From Neocallimastix lanati (nom. inval.) (taxonomy: Eukaryota > Neocallimastigomycota > Neocallimastigomycetes > Neocallimastigales > Neocallimastigaceae): a stretch of 64,000 bases of DNA. The DNA is taken from the NCBI GenBank assembly GCA_016946835.1, contig JACVTC010000152.1:336501-400500 (forward strand), read 5' to 3'. The position numbers were made by a program, and so were the translations under genes. Positions 55,219-64,000 of the stretch are shown piece by piece (within the stretch, counting starts at the first letter, position 1; every line of letters begins with the position of its first letter). The notes under the pieces were generated by a model. It made no database searches, was not told the origin of the DNA, and worked only from the letters and a program-made list of their open reading frames with translations.

Positions 55219-55229
55219 ACAAAAAATAT
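55219..55229. repeat. Target-site duplication, right copy
   Basis: ACAAAAAATAT, matching 53641-53651, directly follows the truncated 5' end of the LINE. Confidence 0.75.
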
Positions 55230-55965
55230 ACAAACTTTATATCAATTAATTAATGTAAAAAAATATTTTATACAATTTAGAAATGATTATGAATATTCAA
55301 GTGACTTTTTTATATAAATGTTAGCATCTTAATAATTTAAGTCTTTTTCTATCACTTTGATTATTAACATCTTAATATATACAAATATAATAATATAATT
55401 AAATTATTATGATACTAGCATTTCCATAAAAAAAAATATATTTTTATTTATATATGAATTTAAAATAAAAATTTAAGAAAAAATATTTTTGCAAAAATTA
55501 ATAAAGATTATAATTACTGAAATATTTCAATTTAATGTTTTTAATAAATAGAATTTTTAAATATGTAAAATATGAATACATGATTTTATAATTTTTTTTG
55601 TTTTTTTTTTTTGTTTTTTCTTTTTTATTATATAAAAAGTATAAATTTCTTTAATCAAAATTTTAGTTTTTTATCCAATATTTAAATTATTTTATTTTAT
55701 TTTATTTTATTTTATTTTATTTTATTTTATTTTATTTTATTTTATTAAATTTTTATTTACATATTATATATTTTTATGTACAATTCTTTTCTATATTTAT
55801 ATATATATGTATAGATATATATGTATTTTTTTAGTAATAAGAATAAAGTAAATTAAATAGTTATTCATAAATTAATAATAATCTTACTTATAATCTAATA
55901 GTATAATGTTATAACTTAATAAATTAATATTAAAATTTAATATATTTAATTATTTTTAAATATAT
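55230..55965. other. AT-rich spacer at the Hsp104 3' end
   Basis: No gene is seen. A (TTTTA)n array of about 11 units lies at about 55689-55745. The Hsp104 3' UTR should occupy the right part. Confidence 0.8.
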
Positions 55966-58809
55966 TTAAATTTCCATTTTGTCTTCATTTGATTCTGGTG
56001 GTTGAATAGTAAATGTTAAAGAATCATCTTCAAAGTATCTCTTTCTTGGATTATAATAACCAGAATCATCAGAACTTGCAGATGGGGAATAAGAATTATT
56101 ATTCAAAAGAACTTTATCATTTGTAGGTTTAACATTTTCAGATAAATAATCAATATTAACAATACATCCTGGGAAAAGCTTACCTTTAATCTTAAGGTAA
56201 CTTAAACGAGTAACAATGTGTTTTTCTAAATATCTTCTAATTGGTCTTGCACCATAAGCTGGATCATAGGCTTCTCTTAATACAAAGTCCTTAGCTTCCT
56301 TCGTAATATTTAATATCATATTCATTAAGCCTTGTTTAGAAATACGCTTTTCAATATTTTTAATTTGGTTAGCAATGATTGTTCTTAATTGCTTTTGTGA
56401 AAGTGGATGGAACAAAATTATATCATCTAAACGATTAATAAGCTCAGGCTTTAAACATTGACGAACTTCTTCCATAACCTTTTCTCTAGTACCTTCATCA
56501 ATATCAGTTCTTCCATTAAGAGCAAGAGCTTGTAATGGACGATATCCAAGATTACTAGTCATAATAATAACTGTATTAGAGAAATCAACCGTTCTACCCT
56601 TTCCATCAGTTAGGACACCATCATCTAGTACTTGTAATAAAATATTAATAACTTCTGGATGGGCCTTTTCAACTTCATCAAAAAGAACAATAGAATATGG
56701 TCTTCTTCTTACAGCTTCAGTAAGTTGACCACTTTCTTCATAACCAACATAACCTGGTGGAGCACCTATTAATCTAGATACACTATGCTTTTCCATATAT
56801 TCAGTCATATCAATACGAACAATATACTTTTCATCATCAAACAATTCACATGCTAAAGCTTTTGCTAATTCTGTCTTACCAACACCAGTTGGACCTAAGA
56901 ATAAGAAAGAACCCGCTGGAGCTTTCTCACGAGCTAAACCAGCTCTGCTTCTTAAAATAGCTTCAGCAACTAATTCAACAGCTTCATCTTGACCAATGAT
57001 TCTTTTGTGAAGATGTTCCGCTAACTTTAAGAAACGTTCAGCTTCACCTTGAGATAAACGTTGAACTGGAATACCAGTCCACTTTGAAACGATATCAGCA
57101 ATTTCATTTGGCCCAATGATTTCCTTAAGTAATCTTTCATTTTGTTTCTTTGGAAGACTATTATTATTATCTTCCTTATCATTAAAAAGATCATTATTAT
57201 TTGACTTGGAATTTGTAAAATTATCATCTTCTTCAATCATATCATTAATTTCTTGTTCTTTCTTAGCCTCTAACTCTTTTAATCGTTTTTCAACTTCTGG
57301 TAAAGCATAATACTTTAAATCAGCAGCTAAAGCTAGATCATGTTTACGTTCAGCATCGGCAATCTTATTACGGATTTCATCAAGCTTCTTATTCATTGTA
57401 CCAATTTCATTAATACGTTTCTTTTCATTTTCATATTGATTTAGTAAAGGTGAAAGCTTTTCATTTAACTCTGCAATCTCTTCTTCAACTTTTTGTAATC
57501 TGTCCTTGGCAACTTGACTCTTTTCTCCAGATAAAGCGGTCTTTTCGATTTCTAGTTGGAATTTTTTTCTTTGTAAGATATCAATTTGTTCCGGTTGTGA
57601 TTCTAATTGAACCTTAGCATAAGCACAAGCTTCATCAATTAAATCAATAGCTTTATCTGGTAAGAAACGATTAGTAATATAACGATTAGAAAGGTAAGCA
57701 GCCTGAACTAAAGCACTATCTAAAATTTTAACACCAGCATATGCTTCAAATTTCTCTTTTAAACCTCTTAATATAGTAATAGTATCTTGGACACTGGGTT
57801 CACCAACATAAACTTGTTGGAAACGACGTTCAAACGCAGCATCCTTTTCAACATATTCACGATACTCAGCCAAAGTAGTAGCACCAATACATCTAAGTTC
57901 ACCTCTGGCCAACATTGGTTTTAATAAGTTTGCGGCATCCATAGAACCACTAGTAGCACCGGCACCAAGTACCAAATGAATCTCATCAATGAATAGAATG
58001 ATATTTTCTTCAGAAGATGTGACTTCATTTAATACGGCCTTTAATCTCTTTTCGAAATCACCACGAAATGCAGTACCAGCAACTAAAGAACCCATATCTA
58101 AAGAGTATAATCTACATTTCAAATTAGTTGGTATATCATTAGCAACAATTCTTTGAGCTAAACCTTCAATAATAGCAGTTTTACCAACACCTGGTTCACC
58201 AATTAAACATGGATTATTCTTCTTTCTGCAAGTTAAAACACGAATAACTCTTCTAATTTCATCATCACGACCAATAACTGGATCAAATTTTCCTTGTTCA
58301 GCTAATGCAGTCATATCAATAGCATATTTATTTAAAGCATCAAAAGTATCTTCAGCGTTTTTACTATCAGCAGTGCTATTTCCTCTTAACTTTTTTATTT
58401 GTTCATTAACATTATCAATTTTCACACCAACACTTTGAAGAATACTAGCAACATCACTATTTTCTACTAATGCTAAGATAAGAGATAAGATAGTGCAAAA
58501 TTTATCTTTATTTTTAGAGCTAATTTTTTGGGCATTTTGAACAATTTTATAGGCATTCTTGCTAAAAGTAATGTCATTTGGTGGGGGGTTTTGAACTGGA
58601 AGTTGAACAATTTTTCTTTTAATGGCACGTTCAACCATTAAAGCATCGCCACCACTTTTAGTAATTATTTTCTTAAAAGTATTATCTTCATCATTTAATA
58701 GAACTAAGAGTATATGCCATGGTTGTATTTCTATATGGCTGGACTCTTTAGCTAATTCCTTTGATTTAGAAAAGATTTTTTCGACTTTTTCTGTAAAATT
58801 TTCACTCAT
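55966..58809 (-). CDS. HSP104: Hsp104/ClpB-type protein disaggregase (947 aa, intronless)
   Basis: The start is ATG 58809-58807. The N-domain (1-150) leads to nucleotide-binding domain 1 with Walker A GEPGVGKT (204-211) and Walker [10 protein letters not shown]. The coiled-coil middle domain runs at about 410-560. NBD2 follows with [15 protein letters not shown], a pore loop in [15 protein letters not shown] and the sensor region TSNLGY. There is no N-terminal targeting peptide, so the cytosolic/nuclear Hsp104 is more likely than mitochondrial Hsp78. The family extracts and refolds aggregated proteins with Hsp70/Hsp40. An acidic Asn-rich insert ([20 protein letters not shown]) sits between middle domain and NBD2. 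The tail is Ser-rich and ends SNEDKMEI rather than the plain Asp/Leu tail I expect of yeast Hsp104. A candidate heat-shock element array lies 560-660 bp upstream. Confidence 0.97.
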   Translation of the reverse strand: MSENFTEKVEKIFSKSKELAKESSHIEIQPWHILLVLLNDEDNTFKKIITKSGGDALMVERAIKRKIVQLPVQNPPPNDITFSKNAYKIVQNAQKISSKNKDKFCTILSLILALVENSDVASILQSVGVKIDNVNEQIKKLRGNSTADSKNAEDTFDALNKYAIDMTALAEQGKFDPVIGRDDEIRRVIRVLTCRKKNNPCLIGEPGVGKTAIIEGLAQRIVANDIPTNLKCRLYSLDMGSLVAGTAFRGDFEKRLKAVLNEVTSSEENIILFIDEIHLVLGAGATSGSMDAANLLKPMLARGELRCIGATTLAEYREYVEKDAAFERRFQQVYVGEPSVQDTITILRGLKEKFEAYAGVKILDSALVQAAYLSNRYITNRFLPDKAIDLIDEACAYAKVQLESQPEQIDILQRKKFQLEIEKTALSGEKSQVAKDRLQKVEEEIAELNEKLSPLLNQYENEKKRINEIGTMNKKLDEIRNKIADAERKHDLALAADLKYYALPEVEKRLKELEAKKEQEINDMIEEDDNFTNSKSNNNDLFNDKEDNNNSLPKKQNERLLKEIIGPNEIADIVSKWTGIPVQRLSQGEAERFLKLAEHLHKRIIGQDEAVELVAEAILRSRAGLAREKAPAGSFLFLGPTGVGKTELAKALACELFDDEKYIVRIDMTEYMEKHSVSRLIGAPPGYVGYEESGQLTEAVRRRPYSIVLFDEVEKAHPEVINILLQVLDDGVLTDGKGRTVDFSNTVIIMTSNLGYRPLQALALNGRTDIDEGTREKVMEEVRQCLKPELINRLDDIILFHPLSQKQLRTIIANQIKNIEKRISKQGLMNMILNITKEAKDFVLREAYDPAYGARPIRRYLEKHIVTRLSYLKIKGKLFPGCIVNIDYLSENVKPTNDKVLLNNNSYSPSASSDDSGYYNPRKRYFEDDSLTFTIQPPESNEDKMEI

Positions 58810-59364
58810 TTTGTATTTAGTTTATTTATATATATATAATTAATTGATATAATAATACTCTTTTAATAATAAAAAATATTTTAATCAAGTGTGTTTTTTA
58901 AATAGTTAATTTGTTTTAAGTAAAATGTAAATATAAACTGATAATTTTAATTTGTTAATTTATTTTATATATATAATGTATATAATGTAAAATTTAATAA
59001 TAAATAAAATTTTTAAAAAATAAAAAAATTATTGGGTATAATATTGATCTTTCTTATAAATTAATTACTTTGGTATAATTCAATATAAATAATTTTTATT
59101 TTATATATTAAGATATAATTAATATTTAATTTATAATAATTAAAATTAAAAAAAAATTGAAAATAAAAATAAAAAAAATAAAAATAAAAAATTTATCTTG
59201 GGTATTTATACTTTTTTAGAAAAAAAAAAAAATAATAATAATTTCATTCTATTTTTCCAAAAAAATGTTTATTTAATATATTATAGAAATAAAATTCAAT
59301 TCTATAATAATAAACTATTAAAAGCATAAAGGTAGGGAAAATTTTCTGATGTTGTTCAGATACT

Positions 59365-59469
59365 AGAAATATAAAGAATTATCTCAAATATTATTCAAAA
59401 TTTAAGAAATTTTAAGAACTCTCCACAATATATCACAATATGCTAGAAATATATAGAAAGCAGTAGAAA
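59365..59469. promoter_or_regulatory. Candidate step-type heat-shock element array upstream of HSP104
   Basis: GAA cores begin at 59366, 59376, 59406, 59416, 59446, 59456 and 59466, all on one 10-bp lattice, mostly as AGAAA. The last three form AGAAA-n5-AGAAA-n5-AGAAA, the spacing of step-type elements read by heat-shock factor. Hsp104 is a classic heat-shock factor target. Distance to the ATG (560-660 bp) is long, and an earlier AGAAA at 59285 also fits the lattice. Confidence 0.45.
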
Positions 59470-59715
59470 TTTAATATAATGTAAATGTAAATTATTAATA
59501 TAAACGTAAAATGTAAATGTAAATGTAAATGTATTACGAATTAATTTATATTTAGAAAATTTTAATATAATTTTGTATAATAAAAAATATTATATATTAT
59601 TATTTTTAAAATATACTTTAAATCTATTAAATATTAAATATATTTGATATGAATATTTAATATTTATTGTATATGCTAATATTTTCATATTAACCATTTG
59701 TATTTACTATTTATT

Positions 59716-59880
<165 letters not shown>

Positions 59881-60664
59881 GAATTTATTTAAATATTAAG
59901 ATATTTATTTATGTAGTTAGTTATTTATTTATTTAGATATTTAGATATTTAGATATTTAGATATTTATTTAGTTAAATATATATTCATATATTTATTAAA
60001 GTATTTATTTATTTATTTAGTTATTTATTTAAGATTTTTTTAATTTATTTTATTTTAAGATACACATACATTATCTATAATATAGTATAATATTATTACT
60101 AATATTATTCCAGTAGTTGAAGTTTATCAAGATGTTCTTAATTCATGTTAAAATGTCAATTTAAATGAAATATACAATAATTTACACACAGTGGTGACAA
60201 AAAATTAATGAATGTTATATTCAACCATAAATGCTACTATTTAAAAAACAAATTATATTTAAATAAACAAAAGCAATCACTACAATCAAAACCAAATCTC
60301 CATCAGATATACTAAAACCAAAACCAAAAAAAAAAAAAAAAAAAAAAAAACTATTAATATATATATCAAAAACTTTATCAAAGAAAACTGTAACTACTTC
60401 AAAAAAAAAAAAAAAAAAAAAAAGTAAAATAATTATTCAAATTTTTATAATAATGATAATATTAACATTAATAAAATTACAATTAAAACTAAATATTTAC
60501 ATTGTATATCATGATTAATTATTATTATTATTTATATTAATATTATATATTATTTTATTAATATGATTATTATTATTACTATTATTTTGTATTATTTTGT
60601 ATTATTTTATTATTATTATTATTGTCATTTTATTTTATTTTATATTTTCTTTGCCTTTTTTTTT

Positions 60665-60667
<3 letters not shown>

Positions 60668-60727
<60 letters not shown>
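60668..60727. repeat. Homopolymer T of about 60 bases
   Basis: The longest pure homopolymer in the window; its true length may be uncertain in the assembly. Confidence 0.85.
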
Positions 60728-60728
<1 letters not shown>

Positions 60729-60851
60729 TAATATAGTGTTTTTTCTTTTTTTTTCTTTTTTTTTTTTTTTTTAATAATATATATATTATATACATTATAT
60801 ATTATTACTTGAATAAGATGATATTATTTAATAGTTCCTGATAATGATAAG

Positions 60852-60894
<43 letters not shown>

Positions 60895-61308
60895 TTGAAT
60901 AAAATCAATAATAAATAGTTATTGCATAATTTAAAAAAATTTTTTCCTTCTATAAATAAACTATTAAATAATATGAATGTATAATATATAATAAATGAAT
61001 GATAATATAATAATTATAATGAAATCATGTATTGATTAAAATTTATAGTTAATTAAAATGGAAGATAATTTTAAACATGAAAATAAAAGAGAGAAAAAAA
61101 AAAAAAAAAAAAAAAAGCTTAAAATAAATAATAAGAGAAATAAATTGATATTAAATTATAAATATAAATATTGTCATTTGTTGTTATACTTTTTAAAGAA
61201 TATTTGTGATTATTGCAATTATTAATCATATAAAGATGATTAATTTAATATACAATGATAAATTTTTTTTTTTTTTTTAATTTATCTATTTATTTATTTT
61301 CTAAATAA

Positions 61309-61627
61309 TTATTGAACTTCCGCCATTTGCAAACTTCTCAATTCTTTGATCAAACTTTTTCCTTCTTCAGTATGTAATACCTATAAATATTAATCAAATT
61401 ATATACAAATAATTAAAAATTATTAATAACTATTATCAGCAAATTTTAACTTATATTTATAATATATATTATATATTACAATAAAATTATATCACATACA
61501 TCTTGTAAATATTTTTCAGCATTAGAATAATTTTTTTTCTTTTTATAATAGTTTGCCATAAATATACAACCTTCTTGGTAATTCGAATCTTCAATCTTTA
61601 TTTATAAAAATTTCATAAAAAAAAAAA

Positions 61628-61669
<42 letters not shown>

Positions 61670-62480
61670 TAATCAATTAATTATATTAAATTAAATAAAA
61701 ATTATATATATATATATATATATATAATTAACTTACATTATTTAATTTTTTATATTCTAATAGACTTAAACGATAATAATATGCAGCAGTATCAATATTA
61801 CCAAGTTTTGCATAAAGATTAGCCAATTTAATGAGTACAATAGGACCTGAATCACCACCAATTAACGCACGTTTATAACATTTAATAGCTTCAATACTAT
61901 GATCAATATAATCATAGCATTGAGCTAAAGCTACCCACATTCTCGAATCATATGGTCTAATTTATATAATTTATTTAAATTTTATATTTTTTAATAATTA
62001 TTGTAAAGATTAAATAATTAATTTCAAGAAAAAATAAATAATATTTATTATTATTACTAATATTATAATTACTATTATTTATTATTATTATTATTATTAT
62101 GATTGTTATAGTTATTATTACAATTATAATTATAAATTATTGTTGCTATTATTATTTATTATTTATCATTATTATTATTATTACTATTATTGTTATTATT
62201 ATTGTTGTTATTGTTATAATTGTTATTGTTATTATTAATAATATTATTAAATTTTTTTAAATAATATCTAACTATTTACCTTAATGAAGCAGCTTGTTGA
62301 TAATAATACAACGAATAATAAGGCATCCTTAAAACTTCATAAATTTGGCCTAAACCATACCATGCTCTATAATCTCTTTGACTTAAATCTATAATTGATA
62401 TAATTGATATATATATATATATATTAAACAATGATTTAAAATAAAAAAGTTTTATATAAATATAATAATAATGACAATAA

Positions 62481-62526
<46 letters not shown>

Positions 62527-63364
62527 AAAATTAAAATTAAAAGTAACAAAATATTATATTGAAATAAAATTAGAAAAAAAAAAAATAAAATAAAATAAAA
62601 TATTAAAATAATATATATATTATATATTATAAATATATATATTATCATTTGTAATTAATTAAATTAAATTATAAATACCAATCGCTCTTCTATAAGATTC
62701 AATTGCAGCTTGGGTATTTTTCAACTCTATATATTCATGGCCCATTAATGTCCATGCAGAAAGATAATTCTTATTAAGTTTTAATGCACGTTGAAAATAA
62801 AGTACAGCTTTTCATGTTCACCACGTAATGAATAATAGTTTCCAATAATACAACAAGTTTCTTGGCGATATTTATCAATCATACAACAATTATGTGCCAA
62901 ATAACTTAATTTGGTAGTTTTTTCTGTAACATATAAAACATGTGAAAAAATATCCATATTTTCTAATGTATAAGGATCCTTCTTTATTATTTTATCAAAA
63001 TACTGTTCAGATTCTTCAAATTCTATTAAAAATATATAGTTAATAATTTAATAAATGAATGAATATTTAGTTAAATTTTATTATATATAATAATAATTCT
63101 TTTTTTTTTTACTAATAATAAAAAAAAATATAAAAGAATATATCTTTATCTACATAAAATTATAATAAAAATAATATTATATATTAAATAAAATAAAAAT
63201 GTAAAATGTAAAATAAAAAAAAATAAAATAAAATAAAATAAATATATATATATATATATAATAAAAGAAAAATATAATAAAAAGAAAAAGAAAACTAATA
63301 CAAAAAGAAAATTAAAAGAAAATTAAAATTAAAATAAGATTAAAATTAAAAAAAAAAAAAAAAA

Positions 63365-63410
<46 letters not shown>

Positions 63411-64000
63411 AATTAAAAAATAAAAATAAAAATAAAAATTAAATAATTATAATAAATAAAATAAAAAATAATAATTATAATATAAATATATACCTCTCGC
63501 ATGATAATTTGATAATGCATACTGCGAACGAATATAATTACTATCATCAAATATTTCTAAGCATGGTTTTATATATGTTTCAAAATTTTCATTATTATTT
63601 TGATATTCTAACGCTAAATGTGCCATAAAAAATCTTGACATAATATTATCATCAATTTCTGATAAAACACTAGTTATCTATTTTATTACAAATTATTTTT
63701 ACATATTTTTATATATCAAAATATATAGTTTATATAATTAAAATATCAAAAATTATTTAATAATTAATAAATAAAATGCATTATATTATTAATAACACAA
63801 TAATATGTTGTTAACATATTTAATTTATTACCAATTCTTGAGTTATTAAACATGAAGCTAATTCAAGCCATGCACTCCAATTATATGGGTATAATTTAAC
63901 TGATCTTGTTAATAGTTGAATTGCTTTCTTTTTCTGGTTCTTTTTTACACATAATACACCATATCTATTAAATAAATAAATATATATAATAATAATAATA
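61309..64000 (-). CDS. CDC23: Anaphase-promoting complex subunit 8 (Cdc23/APC8), partial at the window edge, one frameshift
   Basis: Exons on the minus strand (right to left): 63964-63832, 63677-63494, 63022-62679, 62388-62280, 61956-61737, 61595-61500, 61380-61309; at least one further 5' exon lies beyond 64000. About 385 residues remain. They form tetratricopeptide repeats: [117 protein letters not shown] and NSYQEG-type later helices. [16 protein letters not shown] and the TPR order are characteristic of Cdc23/APC8, a scaffold TPR subunit of the APC/C ubiquitin ligase that drives mitotic exit. Within exon 62679-63022, a T4 tract at 62809-62812 is one base too short; adding one base restores the family reading. 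For an essential gene this is most likely a homopolymer sequencing error, but a real lesion cannot be excluded. The protein ends [11 protein letters not shown]. Confidence 0.9.

Overview
This window looks like nuclear DNA of an early-diverging, flagellated fungus, most likely an anaerobic gut fungus (Neocallimastigomycota). The evidence is: spacers that are almost pure A+T, with very long A/T homopolymers and (AAT)n, (TTTA)n, (TTTTA)n and (ATTAT)n arrays; short AT-rich introns; asparagine-rich proteins; a fungal-type Msn2/4-like zinc-finger protein; an Hsp104 disaggregase; and two flagellar proteins (a KIF3B-type kinesin-2 and a CFAP97/Hemingway-domain protein). The assignment is inference from style and gene content. 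No rRNA, tRNA, CRISPR or bacterial feature was found.

Layout, left to right. 1-2.6 kb: repeats. 2.6-4.6 kb: a broken Nudix/IF2B-like gene (+). 7.5-10.5 kb: CFAP97-domain protein (+, 7 exons). 11.3-13.5 kb: tRNA pseudouridine synthase Pus3/Deg1 (+). 17.2-21.0 kb: 898-aa protein of unknown function with a possible GNAT-like C-terminal core (+, 6 exons). 22.0-23.9 kb: APE1-type AP endonuclease (+, 6 exons). 24.6-26.7 kb: splicing factor Prp38 with an RS domain and a Hub1-binding-like C-terminus (-, 5 exons). 29.1-32.0 kb: kinesin-2 (+, 4 exons). 33.1-35.1 kb: C2H2 transcription factor (-). 35-45 kb: gene desert with a LINE relic and repeat-derived structures. 45.2-46.7 kb: C2HC zinc-finger protein (+, 3 exons). 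48.4-49.2 kb: decayed P5A-ATPase (Spf1-like) relic (-). 51.3-53.2 kb: Erv41/ERGIC2 (+, 6 exons). 53.6-55.2 kb: a 5'-truncated LINE with poly-A tail and 11-bp target-site duplication (-). 56.0-58.8 kb: Hsp104 (-, intronless). 61.3-64 kb: APC8/Cdc23 (-), running off the right edge.

The intact genes are ordinary eukaryotic housekeeping and flagellar genes with no shared pathway. The most interesting signals are: (1) a C-terminal HIND-like peptide on Prp38, in a genome whose introns often have non-consensus 5' splice sites; (2) a 10-bp-phased array of GAA pentamers upstream of Hsp104, resembling a step-type heat-shock element; (3) the unidentified 898-aa family; (4) a PIP-box-like motif at the N-terminus of the AP endonuclease; (5) relics of a LINE, of Spf1 and of inverted-repeat elements in the deserts. 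I did not find a clear undescribed multi-gene system. Exon joins were placed by reading-frame continuity, GT/AG ends and family resemblance; no search or alignment was run.
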